Source: Tritonibacter horizontis
GTDB taxonomy: Bacteria > Pseudomonadota > Alphaproteobacteria > Rhodobacterales > Rhodobacteraceae
Assembly: GCF_001518015.1 (NCBI RefSeq)
Contig: NZ_LPUY01000073.1
Location: 1-32,053, forward strand
DNA length: 32,053 nt
Direction of reading: 5' to 3'
How positions within the stretch are numbered: position 1 is the first letter of the stretch; every line of letters begins with the position of its first letter. This document shows positions 1-7,749 of the stretch, piece by piece. The position numbers and the translations under genes were made by a program. Below the pieces are notes generated by a model, which was not told the origin of the DNA, did no database searches, and saw nothing but the letters and a program-made list of their open reading frames with translations.

Positions 1-31
1 TCCGCGACACGATCTCGGCGTATCTCAGCTC
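1..31. repeat. Inverted copy of 651-681 at the window edge
   Basis: These 31 bases are the exact reverse complement of 651-681, inside the response-regulator gene. Beyond base 31 the resemblance to that gene continues only weakly and then stops. Together with the matching fold-back at the right end, this is most easily explained as an inverted chimera at a contig end and not as biology. Confidence 0.85.
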
Positions 32-100
32 GCCAGGGGGGGCGGGTGGTCGCCAGTGGTCGCGCCGTTGATCGCGGCCAGCAATGTCAGTTCTGTTGCG

Positions 101-715
101 TCAGAACAGGCCGGTTTCCTTGGCTGTCATGGCGGCTTGCGTCCGGTTCTTGGCATCCAGCTTGCGGCACAGGGTGCGCACGTGGAGCTTGATCGTCACT
201 TCCTGCAGGTTCAGATCGCGGGCGATTTCCTTGTTGGACTGCCCCCGGCAAAGGCCCTGCAGGACTTCGACTTCGCGCGGGCTGAGTTGTCCCAGCAGGG
301 GATGGGCGGGGGCCGCCGCCTCCTGTCGCATCAATTCGACGGGGACATAGATCTCGCCGGCACTCATGAAGCGGACCGCATTCAAAAGCGATTGCGCCCC
401 CATTGTCTTGGGCAGAAACCCGACCGCCCCGGCGTCCAGGGCTTCTTGTGCGGTATGGGTCGGGGCACTGCCGGACAGGATCGCGACGCCGCGACCACCG
501 TTGCTTTTCAAGGCGCTCTTCAACCCGTCAAGGCCGTTCATACCGGGCATGTTGTAGTCGAGCAGGACAAGATCAAAAGGACCGTTGTCCTCCAGTTCCT
601 TCATTGCGCGGGGCAGGTCCGTCGTTGCGGTGATGTCAGCCCCCCCTTCGGAGCTGAGATACGCCGAGATCGTGTCGCGGACCATATCGTGGTCATCTGC
701 CAGAAGAATACGCAT
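101..715 (-). CDS. LuxR/NarL-family two-component response regulator
   Basis: This 204-aa protein has an N-terminal receiver domain (about residues 1-118) and a C-terminal LuxR-type helix-turn-helix (about 140-200). The acidic pocket is D7-D8, the phospho-acceptor is D53 in LLDYNMPGMNG, and the conserved S81 and K103 are present. The DNA-binding part carries LSPREVEVL and NKEIARDL, typical of GerE-type domains. It would bind promoters after phosphorylation. It is transcribed away from the gene pair at 1066-4106, whose kinase ends in an HPt domain; that arrangement suggests it is the output of that phosphorelay, which is inference. Start is the ATG at 715, giving the usual MRILLADDH beginning. 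The target genes are not evident. Confidence 0.93.
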   Translation of the reverse strand: MRILLADDHDMVRDTISAYLSSEGGADITATTDLPRAMKELEDNGPFDLVLLDYNMPGMNGLDGLKSALKSNGGRGVAILSGSAPTHTAQEALDAGAVGFLPKTMGAQSLLNAVRFMSAGEIYVPVELMRQEAAAPAHPLLGQLSPREVEVLQGLCRGQSNKEIARDLNLQEVTIKLHVRTLCRKLDAKNRTQAAMTAKETGLF

Positions 716-1065
716 GTCGCTATTTAACCTGTTTTCACCATACTGAACGAAGTCTATCGCCGAAAACGTTTCAAATCAGTCAACTCCCGTTCGCAAATCA
801 GCGCGACGCTGCGGCACCTTCCGGGCGGCGCATGGCCAAAGACGCCTGTTGGACGGGCCGCGGCACGTCCCCGAGCAGGGCCAACGGCGGGCAGGGGGGC
901 CGTGACCGGGCGGAATTCGCCTCTGTCGGGGGCAGAGTTTACCGAACTTATACGAAAGGGTAGCAAACTATACGCAGGTGCGCATGCCGTTCGGGCTGTG
1001 TTGTGCCACAGTTGCCGTGACCGGGTCGATGGGCCTTGGCATTATATTGCTCTTGGAGGCACTTG
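716..1065. promoter_or_regulatory. Divergent intergenic region
   Basis: About 350 bp separate the response regulator (leftward) from the exported protein gene (rightward), so both promoters must lie here. No convincing coding region is present on either strand; the short open frames have no recognisable protein and no ribosome site. I could not pick out a clear -35/-10 pair. Confidence 0.5.
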
Positions 1066-1533
1066 ATGAGACATCTATTCACGGCGTTCGCCACAGTTGT
1101 TGCCCTGTTGTTTTCGCTTCCCGCGTCGGCGTCAGATGTCATCCTGACCATTCGCGACGGAGAAAGGGAGCAGGATTTCTCTCTGGCGCAATTGCGCGCG
1201 CTGGACGCCCGTGAGGTGAACACCACCACCATCTGGAGCGAGGGCGTACAGAACTTCGTTGGCGTCTCGCTGGACCGGTTGATGGATCATGTCGGTGTCA
1301 CGGAGGGTACGCTGGAGGTTGCAGCGGTCAATGACTACGCCGTTGAAATCCCCATGTCGGATGTCGCCGCAGGCGGGCCGATCGTCGCCTACATGCGCAA
1401 CGGGAAAACCATGTCCTTGCGCGACAAGGGGCCGCTTTGGATCATCTACCCCTATGACAGCGGGGCAGAGTTTCGGACCGAGGCGATTTATTCCCGCAGT
1501 ATCTGGCAATTGAACAGAATAACCGTGAGGTAA
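1066..1533 (+). CDS. Exported protein with a sulfite-oxidase (molybdopterin-binding) fold
   Basis: This 155-aa protein begins with a Sec signal peptide (MRHLFTAFATVVALLFSLPASA, cleavage probably after the alanine before SD). The mature part resembles the oxidoreductase molybdopterin-binding fold: an early FVGVSLDRLMDHVG, a middle DYAVEIPMSD, then GPLWIIYPYD and a closing WQLNRITV. It has no cysteine in the position that ligates molybdenum in sulfite oxidase, so it probably lacks redox chemistry and may act as a periplasmic ligand-binding partner. The start at 1066 is preferred over an upstream TTG at 1036 because it gives a clean signal peptide and has GGAGG just upstream. It lies 41 bp before the hybrid kinase and is probably co-transcribed, perhaps as its sensor accessory (inference). 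Confidence 0.8.
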   Translation: MRHLFTAFATVVALLFSLPASASDVILTIRDGEREQDFSLAQLRALDAREVNTTTIWSEGVQNFVGVSLDRLMDHVGVTEGTLEVAAVNDYAVEIPMSDVAAGGPIVAYMRNGKTMSLRDKGPLWIIYPYDSGAEFRTEAIYSRSIWQLNRITVR

Positions 1534-1574
1534 GTCCTCTCCGATGGGAGAGTTGAACAGGAGGGCGTGGCCCG

Positions 1575-4106
1575 TTGCAGAGCCAAAAGGTTCCCAAACT
1601 GCACCGATGGTTGTCTGTTGGTGCGGCCATGGTTCTGATATTGCTGGCGGTTCAATCCGTCCGGCTTGGCAAAGATGTGCAACAACGGATCGAGGCGTTC
1701 TCGGCTGCGGCCACGGATAACCTGCAATGGACTCTGTCCCAGGCCGAAGTTGATTACCTGAAATATCAGCGCATGGTCTCAATAGCCGAAGATCACGACG
1801 ATCTTGCGGCGCTGCGACGGCAGTTCGACATCTACTATAGCCGCATCGCGACGTACCGCGAAAGTTCACTCTACGCTGACATGCGTGCGACCAGCGAAGG
1901 CGGCACGACGCTGGATCGGCTCTGGGCTGGGGTGCAGGCCCAGGTTCCGCTTATTGATGCGCCGGATGACGTTTTGCTCGCGCGCTTGCCGGATTTGCAG
2001 CAGCTGGTGGCCGAGGATGGCGAGGCGGTGCGGGAACTCGCCTTGATCGGTGTTGTGCTCCAGGCGGAAACGGCCGGGGTGGAGCGGGTTGTCTTGCATA
2101 AGCTGTTTCTACAGCTCGCGCTGGTTGTGGTGTCCCTGATGGTGGCCCTTGCGTTGACGGCCCTGTTGATCCTGTCCCTCTTTCGGCGCGGGCAGCGGCT
2201 TGCCTCCCAGCAGGCCCAGGACGCCGCCCGGACAGAAGCGATGGTGACCTCGTCGCTGGATGCTATTCTGGTGGCCGACGAACAGGGGCGGATCACGGCC
2301 TTCAATGGCGCGGCGGAACGGATTTTTGCTTATTCCGCACAAGAGGTGATCGGCATGTCCTTTGAGGATCTGGTGGCAATTGATGCCGCGCAGATTGCCA
2401 AAGGGGACACGCCTGACGGCTTCGGCAAGGGCGACGGACGGGTCCAGCTTACGGCGACGCGAAAGACCGGCGAGCGTTTGCCGGTCGAGGTTTCCCTGAC
2501 GGTGTGCCGTTCCGGGAATGAACCGGTGCTGGTCAGCTATGTGCGCGATATCTCCAGCCGTCTGCGCGACGAAGAAGAATTGCGCCGCGCCCGCGACGAT
2601 GCGCTCTCCGGGGTCAAGGCCAAGGACAAGCTGTTGACGGTGATGAGCCATGAAATGCGCACGCCGCTGACGGGCATTCTGGGGTCGCTTGATATTCTCG
2701 AAGACCTGGACCCGAGTGCCGAGCAGCAGAAGTTCCTGCAGGCGATGCGGGTCTCGGGCGAACTTCTGTTGCATCACGTCAACGATGTTCTGGAACTGTC
2801 GCGGCTTCAGTCGGGGGCTGAAACCGAAACGGTGGCGGTTTTCGATCTCAAGTCACTGGTGCAGGGGGTGGTCGACAGTCAGCAAGCCACGGCAACCAAG
2901 AACAACAACGAGCTGAGCGTTTTCTGCAACCTTGGCCCGCTGGATGGCGTTCATGGCCGGGCGAGAAGCCTTCAGCAGGTGCTCCTCAATCTGGTCGGCA
3001 ACGCGCTCAAATTCACCCAGGACGGGGCGGTGTCGGTGGATGTCGTGCGTGGCGCTGGCGATATGGTCGAGTTCTGCGTCGCCGATACCGGAAAAGGCAT
3101 CGCCGCAGACGATCTGGAACGGATCTTTGACGATTTCATCATGCTGGATCCCAGCTATACCCGGGGGAGCGAAGGCACCGGCCTGGGGTTGGCCATTTCG
3201 CAGCGGCTGGTGCGTATGATGGATGGGGAAATCAGCTGCGAAAGCGAACCCGGTGAGGGCAGTCTTTTTACCTTCACACTGCCCCTGCCGCCAACCGCGC
3301 TGGATCAGACATCGGTGACGACACAGCGTCCGGTGACCGATGTCGGACAACGGCTGTTGGTGATCGAAGACAATGACATCAATCGCTTGCTGCTGGACCG
3401 CATGCTCAGCGACCTGGGTCATCAGGTGGTGACGGCAAGCGGCGGTGCGGCCGGGGTCGAACAGGCCAGGGCCGGCACCTTCGACCTCATCCTGACCGAT
3501 ATCAGCATGCCGGAAGTGGACGGAATGGAGGTGCTGCGCCAACTGCGTCGCGAACACCTGGCAGAAGGCATTGATGTCGTCGCATTGACCGCCCATGCCT
3601 CGGCGGATGATCACGCCCGGATCCTCGATGTCGGGTTCGCGGAGGTTCTGACCAAGCCGATCGACAGGGACGCGCTGGGCGATCTCGTGCGGCGACGCTG
3701 TGCGGCGCCGGGGCCATTGGGCGTATCATCGCAGGTGGGCGCATCATCGCAGGTGGGAGAGCCCCGGCCGTCGGGGTCGAACGGGCCGTCCGCACAGGGC
3801 CAATCCGACCTGGAAGAGTTTGTCTCGGCCCTTGGCCCGGAAAAGGCGCATCACTTCCTGTCTGTCTTTCGTCAGGACCTGCGCAGCCTGAACGACACCT
3901 TGCTCCAGAGCGCGGAACTGACCGTCGATCATCGGCAGGAGGCGCATCGGCTGGCAGGATCCGCCGCAGTCCTGGGGCTGGCCGATCTGCGAGCGTCGAT
4001 GCTGGAGATCGAACAGGCCAACACCAACGCCATCCCGGCGCTGGACAGGCTGTGCCAGGCATGCGCGCGCGCGGATACGATGCTCGCCCGCTACGAAGAC
4101 GGCTAG
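1575..4106 (+). CDS. Hybrid sensor histidine kinase with PAS, receiver and HPt domains
   Basis: This 843-aa inner-membrane kinase reads, in order: transmembrane helix (about 12-28), periplasmic sensor region (29-175), second helix (about 177-203), PAS (220-330), HisKA with H359 in the SHEMRTP motif, HATPase (N-box near N472/N476, DTGKG from D504, GTGLGLA 534-540), receiver (EDN 598-600, D642, K694), then a C-terminal HPt with H791 in AHRLAGS. All phosphorelay residues are intact. The start is taken as TTG 1575, with AGGAGG about 11 bases upstream; ATG 1629 would remove most of the first membrane helix. It follows the exported SUOX-fold gene and lies divergent to a LuxR-type regulator, which fits a BvgS/EvgS-style relay. 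The ligand is unknown. Confidence 0.94.
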   Translation: MQSQKVPKLHRWLSVGAAMVLILLAVQSVRLGKDVQQRIEAFSAAATDNLQWTLSQAEVDYLKYQRMVSIAEDHDDLAALRRQFDIYYSRIATYRESSLYADMRATSEGGTTLDRLWAGVQAQVPLIDAPDDVLLARLPDLQQLVAEDGEAVRELALIGVVLQAETAGVERVVLHKLFLQLALVVVSLMVALALTALLILSLFRRGQRLASQQAQDAARTEAMVTSSLDAILVADEQGRITAFNGAAERIFAYSAQEVIGMSFEDLVAIDAAQIAKGDTPDGFGKGDGRVQLTATRKTGERLPVEVSLTVCRSGNEPVLVSYVRDISSRLRDEEELRRARDDALSGVKAKDKLLTVMSHEMRTPLTGILGSLDILEDLDPSAEQQKFLQAMRVSGELLLHHVNDVLELSRLQSGAETETVAVFDLKSLVQGVVDSQQATATKNNNELSVFCNLGPLDGVHGRARSLQQVLLNLVGNALKFTQDGAVSVDVVRGAGDMVEFCVADTGKGIAADDLERIFDDFIMLDPSYTRGSEGTGLGLAISQRLVRMMDGEISCESEPGEGSLFTFTLPLPPTALDQTSVTTQRPVTDVGQRLLVIEDNDINRLLLDRMLSDLGHQVVTASGGAAGVEQARAGTFDLILTDISMPEVDGMEVLRQLRREHLAEGIDVVALTAHASADDHARILDVGFAEVLTKPIDRDALGDLVRRRCAAPGPLGVSSQVGASSQVGEPRPSGSNGPSAQGQSDLEEFVSALGPEKAHHFLSVFRQDLRSLNDTLLQSAELTVDHRQEAHRLAGSAAVLGLADLRASMLEIEQANTNAIPALDRLCQACARADTMLARYEDG
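3720..3755 (+). repeat. 18-bp tandem duplication in the receiver-HPt linker
   Basis: Two adjacent 18-bp units (3720-3737 and 3738-3755) differ at one base and are in frame, giving the repeated peptide GVSSQV / GASSQV. They sit in the flexible linker between the receiver and HPt domains of the hybrid kinase, where length variation is tolerated. Confidence 0.85.
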
Positions 4107-4266
4107 ATCCCCGCTAGATCCCCGCGCGGATTGGCTGTGATGTCTTTTTGGGCATCCCCGAAACTGGGGGCGAAGATGCCGGAACATGCCGCCGTCGCGG
4201 CGGCGGATTTAACGGAAAAAAAATTGTCTTGTTGGATGTTGGACCAAACTTATTTGGAGGGACACC

Positions 4267-6102
4267 ATGTTCGTCAAGTCTTGGTTCCGCAATATGCCCG
4301 TAAAACGAAAGATCCTGCTGCCCGGAATGCTGGGCCTGCTGGTGATGATCGGCGTGATCACAACGTTCTGGGCACAGCGCTTGGACACAGCACTTCATAC
4401 TGGATTTGAAGAGCAGGTAGAGCTGACCGAAGCCTATATTTCGGCACCTCTGGCGACAGCGGCCTGGAACTATGACGGAGAATTGGCGAACACGACCCTA
4501 AGCTCCCTGTCCGAACGCGACTCCTTCGTCTTTGCGCGTGTGGTCAGCGGTGGCGACATCCTGGCAGAGGCCTTTAAAGGCGATGCCATGCAGGAAGACT
4601 GGATCGCGACGGCCGACCAGATGCTTGCGGAGGAGACGCCGCGACTGCAACAGGGCAATTTTATCTATTTCCTGTCGCCGCTGATGTTCGAAGGTGAAAT
4701 GGCAGGCAATCTGGTCTGGGCGTTGGACACCTCGATCATCGCCAATCAGATCATGCAGGCCAATATCGTCGCCGCGGCGCTCGGCTTTGGCATTTTTGCG
4801 GTCTTTTCGGTCATCTTCTACCTGATTGCCACCGCAGTTTCGCGCCCGATCAGCGCCGTGGTCGGCCACATTGATGCCTTGCAGCACGGCGATACGACGC
4901 TGCAAATCCCCGAAGCGGAACGGCGCGACGAAATCGGGGCGCTGGGCAAGGCCCTGGTCGATTTCCGCGATACCACTGCGGAACAGCAGCGCATGGAAGA
5001 GGAAAAACGCCAGCGCGATGCCGCGCAGGAACATATCGTCTCAGTTCTGAGCGATGCGCTGGGCAATCTGTCGACCGGCGATCTGACGGCCAAGATTACC
5101 GAAGATTTCCCCGGCGAATACGAAAAACTCCGGGAAGATTTCAACGCCCTTGTGACCCGTCTTTTTGACACGGTTTCGGCGGTTGTCGACGCTGCGGAAA
5201 GTATCCAGAACGGCTCGACCGAAATCAGCTCCGCCTCTGATGATCTGGCACGCCGCACAGAAAGCCAGGCTGCGACGCTGGAAGAAACAGCCGCCGCGCT
5301 TGATCAGTTGACCGCTTCGGTGCGCCAGGCCGCCGATGGCGCCAGCAGCGTCGCTAACACCATGGAAGAAGCAAAAACGGAAGCCGTCAACAGCGGCACC
5401 GTCGTCAACAGCGCGGTTTCGGCCATGACCGAGATCGAACAATCGTCGTCCCACATCGGTCAGATCATCGGGGTGATCGACGACATCGCCTTCCAGACCA
5501 ACCTGCTTGCGCTCAACGCAGGCGTCGAGGCCGCCCGTGCGGGCGAAGCCGGGCGCGGTTTTGCTGTCGTCGCATCCGAAGTTCGCGCGCTGGCACAGCG
5601 CTCCTCGGATGCTGCAATGGAAATCAAGACCCTGATCGGCGATTCCTCCAGGCAGGTCGAACGGGGTGTGGATCTTGTCGGCAAGGCCGGCGAGGCGCTG
5701 CACAATATCGTGGAGCGAGTGACCCAAATTTCAAGCCTGATTTCTGACATTGCCCAAGGTGCCAGCGAACAGTCCGCGGGTCTGGGCGATATCAACAGCG
5801 GTATGGTTGAATTGGATCAGGTCACCCAACAAAACGCGGCAATGGTCGAAGAAGCCACCGCGGCGAGCCATATGCTGAAAGCAAACGCCACCAGCCTGGC
5901 CTCGATGGTCTCCCACTTCAAGCTGAGCGAGGGGGCGACGCATATTGCGCGCACGCCGGTGTCTGTCGCCAGCGCGGCCGACGAACCCGAAGAAATCGTC
6001 GCCCCATCCGCGCATGGCGAGGAATGGGACTACACGCCAGAGCCGACAAAGGCCGTCGTTGGCGATGCGAGCAGTAACGCAAAGATTTGGGATGACTTCT
6101 AA
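4267..6102 (+). CDS. Methyl-accepting chemotaxis protein
   Basis: This 611-aa chemoreceptor has a first membrane helix (about 17-35), a short periplasmic domain (36-165), a second helix (about 166-190), a HAMP domain (about 191-243), a second HAMP-like stretch (about 255-310) and a long signalling coiled coil. The hairpin tip carries [20 protein letters not shown] (from D405) and [20 protein letters not shown], the CheA/CheW contact region. The C-terminus ends in IWDDF (607-611), matching the xWxxF tether used by CheR/CheB for adaptation. Start at 4267 is supported by GGAGGG about 6 bases upstream. Ligand specificity cannot be read; the small periplasmic domain matches no family I recognise. 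No che operon is in the window. Confidence 0.96.
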   Translation: MFVKSWFRNMPVKRKILLPGMLGLLVMIGVITTFWAQRLDTALHTGFEEQVELTEAYISAPLATAAWNYDGELANTTLSSLSERDSFVFARVVSGGDILAEAFKGDAMQEDWIATADQMLAEETPRLQQGNFIYFLSPLMFEGEMAGNLVWALDTSIIANQIMQANIVAAALGFGIFAVFSVIFYLIATAVSRPISAVVGHIDALQHGDTTLQIPEAERRDEIGALGKALVDFRDTTAEQQRMEEEKRQRDAAQEHIVSVLSDALGNLSTGDLTAKITEDFPGEYEKLREDFNALVTRLFDTVSAVVDAAESIQNGSTEISSASDDLARRTESQAATLEETAAALDQLTASVRQAADGASSVANTMEEAKTEAVNSGTVVNSAVSAMTEIEQSSSHIGQIIGVIDDIAFQTNLLALNAGVEAARAGEAGRGFAVVASEVRALAQRSSDAAMEIKTLIGDSSRQVERGVDLVGKAGEALHNIVERVTQISSLISDIAQGASEQSAGLGDINSGMVELDQVTQQNAAMVEEATAASHMLKANATSLASMVSHFKLSEGATHIARTPVSVASAADEPEEIVAPSAHGEEWDYTPEPTKAVVGDASSNAKIWDDF

Positions 6103-6501
6103 AGCCCGTCAAAAACAGATCTGACATCACTATGTCGCAGCGCGGGTTGGAAGGTTTATTCCCCGCGCTGTGGCAGCACAGCCACCACGACCCCACTGTT
6201 CCTGATGACCGCCAACGGTCCTCAATGCGGTTCGGGGGGGGGGACGAGCGGTGCAGCAAGGCCTTACCCTCGTTCAGATCGCTGTGCTTATCCGCGAGGG
6301 CACCCAATTGCGGCCCGATATGCTATCTTTGAGCCCACCTTTGAGCCCACAGTATGAGGGGCGAGATCATTGTGTACGCTCTTTCCACCGGGTTCTGACA
6401 AGAGTTCGACGAATAGCGGGCCAAGGCGGCGTGAAAAAACCACTTTCAAAAGATTTTCCTCTGGACGCCTAGGCGCGACAGAGTTATGTCCTCCCCCACA
6501 C
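6103..6501. other. Non-coding stretch upstream of tRNA-Asn
   Basis: About 400 bp without a convincing gene. Visible items are a short direct repeat (TTTGAGCCCAC, twice near 6327-6350) and a run of nine G at 6234-6242. The tRNA-Asn promoter must lie at the right end; the bases just before the tRNA (CCCCCACAC) are repeated before the second tRNA-Asn, implying a shared duplication. Confidence 0.5.
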
Positions 6502-6573
6502 TCCGGCGTAGCTCAGCGGTAGAGCAGTTGACTGTTAATCAATTGGTCGTAGGTTCGATCCCTACCGCCGGAG
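6502..6573 (+). tRNA. tRNA-Asn (GTT)
   Basis: The sequence folds as a complete tRNA: acceptor TCCGGCG pairing with CGCCGGA, D-arm GCTCAGCGGTAGAGC, anticodon loop CTGTTAA with anticodon GTT, and T-arm GGTTCGATCC. CCA is encoded at 6574-6576. It is the integration target of the element to its right; the 3' 46 bp (from the anticodon loop on) are shared with the far attachment site, so the gene stays intact after insertion. Confidence 0.97.
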
Positions 6574-6577
6574 CCAA
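6532..6577 (+). repeat. attL core: 46-bp repeat within tRNA-Asn
   Basis: This stretch, from the anticodon loop through CCAA, is identical to 21703-21748 in the same orientation. It is the left junction of the element; crossover occurred somewhere within it. A third copy lies in opposite orientation within the second tRNA-Asn (22154-22199). Confidence 0.95.
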
Positions 6578-6606
6578 AATCTCTTAAAGAGATCAATGAC
6601 ATAAAG

Positions 6607-6628
6607 GCCCATCTCGCGATGGGCTTTT
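6607..6628 (+). terminator. Rho-independent terminator after tRNA-Asn
   Basis: A 7-bp stem GCCCATC/GATGGGC with a TCGC loop is followed by TTTT. It lies in element-derived DNA just past the junction and would end tRNA-Asn transcription after integration. Confidence 0.75.
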
Positions 6629-6643
6629 GTCGTTTTTAGCGGG

Positions 6644-6664
6644 CTCTACAACAACTCTACAACA
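6644..6664 (+). repeat. Paired CTCTACAACA repeats, putative integrase arm site (left)
   Basis: CTCTACAACA occurs twice, at 6644-6653 and 6655-6664, with an 11-bp period. Related pairs lie at the other end of the element (21561-21582) and beside the second tRNA-Asn (22064-22087). Paired direct repeats near att cores are typical arm-type sites for tyrosine integrases, so that role is inferred. Confidence 0.6.
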
Positions 6665-6681
6665 ATCGCCGCTTTGCAATG

Positions 6682-6709
6682 AAAACGGGCGGCACCAAAG
6701 CACCGCCCG
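6682..6709 (-). terminator. Terminator for the leftward small-gene pair
   Basis: On the minus strand a 7-bp CGGGCGG/CCGCCCG stem is followed by TTTTC, a few bases past the stop codon of the 44-aa gene. It probably ends the operon of 6717-7126. Confidence 0.7.
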
Positions 6710-6716
6710 GATTGGA

Positions 6717-6851
6717 TCACAGTTCAGGTGAAGCCCACCACCGCCCTTCCATGAAGATGTAAGTCCGACCGTAGAGAGTAAGTCGAACATGGCAGTTGCG
6801 GTCGAGACCACGGCTGATTGTGCGCAGCCGTTCGAGAACACTCTGGCTCAT
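6717..6851 (-). CDS. Small 44-aa element protein, function unknown
   Basis: This short frame starts MSQSVLERLR and ends GRWWASPEL. Its ATG overlaps the stop codon of the 92-aa gene by four bases (ATGA), and a terminator hairpin lies just after its stop, so the organisation supports a real translated gene despite its size. The sequence is basic with a Trp-Trp near the end. I recognise no family. It is the last gene before the left attachment site. Confidence 0.6.
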   Translation of the reverse strand: MSQSVLERLRTISRGLDRNCHVRLTLYGRTYIFMEGRWWASPEL

Positions 6852-7126
6852 GCCGCCACCATCTGTTTGAGCAGTTCGATACGCCCGTCATATGCGCGCT
6901 GCATTTCGCGCAACTCCTCCGCCATCACTTCGATTGCGCTGACAGCGAAGCCGAACTCCTTGCTTGCCATCAGGATCGACAGCACTTCCTTGTCGTCGGG
7001 GTCTTGTGGGCAGAGTTTCTGACCGGCGACCATTACGCGGATCGAACAGAAGCTGATTTCTGTCTCGTCAGGGTGCGTCGCGAGAATCGCGAGAGCGCGT
7101 TGCAGGTTCTTATTTTCATTATTCAT
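6848..7126 (-). CDS. Small 92-aa element protein, function unknown
   Basis: The protein starts MNNENKNLQRALAILATH and ends in a likely helical segment (VMAEELREMQRAYDGRIELL), suggesting a small helical protein that may oligomerise. AAAGGA lies eight bases before the ATG, a good ribosome site. It is followed with ATGA overlap by the 44-aa gene. It is divergent from the cargo genes at 7221 and 7750, so 7127-7220 must contain promoters for both directions. I do not recognise a family; a regulatory or small phage accessory role is possible but unsupported. Confidence 0.7.
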   Translation of the reverse strand: MNNENKNLQRALAILATHPDETEISFCSIRVMVAGQKLCPQDPDDKEVLSILMASKEFGFAVSAIEVMAEELREMQRAYDGRIELLKQMVAA

Positions 7127-7220
7127 GGCATTTCCTTTCGCTTAGCCATTTCAGTCGCTACGCTCCGCGTGAGCAGTAGCTTGCGACCATGAGTAAGGAA
7201 TCACCTCGACTGGCGCAGTT

Positions 7221-7634
7221 GTGCAGAAGGCGGAGATTCTCAACTTGGCGAACGACGATGAAGGTGACGCTTATGATGCTTGGGCTGCCCTAGCCGCGAA
7301 CCTTGGCACACTGCCATCTAGCGCAAGGCAGTACTTTGAAAGGCTCTGCGCCACGGTTGAGGAGTTCGACCCTCATGAAGACGAGGAACTGGCGCTCACA
7401 AACCACCTTGAGATGCCCATCATACGGCCCAAGCCCCGAAAGTTGCTTGGAGCCAAATCAAAGCACGACTATGCGCAAATTTTCGATTGGGTGGACTCTT
7501 GGCGACGTGAAGCAGGCGCCGACCTCGAAACAGCCCTAGTCAAGTATATTGAGGTTTTCGAACTGGAAGACGGATACGAAACGATCAAGTCAGCTTACCA
7601 TAAAGTCCGGAAAGCGCGTCTTGCTAATATGTAA
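7221..7634 (+). CDS. Hypothetical 137-aa cargo protein
   Basis: An acidic, probably helical protein (for example FDPHEDEELALTNHLEMP and FDWVDSWRREAGADLETALV) without a family I recognise. It is in the same direction as, and 115 bp before, the nuclease-fold gene at 7750, so the two may work together. The start is uncertain: GTG 7221 lacks a good ribosome site, and an ATG at 7189 opens a different frame that could join this one by a single-base shift near 7219. Either the start is weak or the 5' end carries a frameshift. Its base composition is lower in G+C than the packaging genes that follow. Confidence 0.6.
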   Translation: MQKAEILNLANDDEGDAYDAWAALAANLGTLPSSARQYFERLCATVEEFDPHEDEELALTNHLEMPIIRPKPRKLLGAKSKHDYAQIFDWVDSWRREAGADLETALVKYIEVFELEDGYETIKSAYHKVRKARLANM

Positions 7635-7749
7635 TTGGAATGCTGTGCTGATAGCTTTCCACAACCATAGATTTAGTGTATTGAAGCGAAGTCGTCACCA
7701 GTCGAGGTGTCTGGTTAGAGTATTTCGCGGATCGAGTTAGGCATTTTAG

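Noticed and set aside
2853-3614. Long minus-strand open frame of about 250 codons inside the hybrid kinase
   Set aside because: It is antisense to well-supported HATPase and receiver domains and encodes no recognisable protein; long antisense frames are common in G+C-rich DNA.
3720-3755. CRISPR-like repeat
   Set aside because: Only two adjacent units without spacers, in frame within a coding sequence; no CRISPR array or cas gene was seen in the window.
6132-6472. Short plus-strand open frames before the first tRNA-Asn
   Set aside because: Low-complexity products with no ribosome sites or family features.
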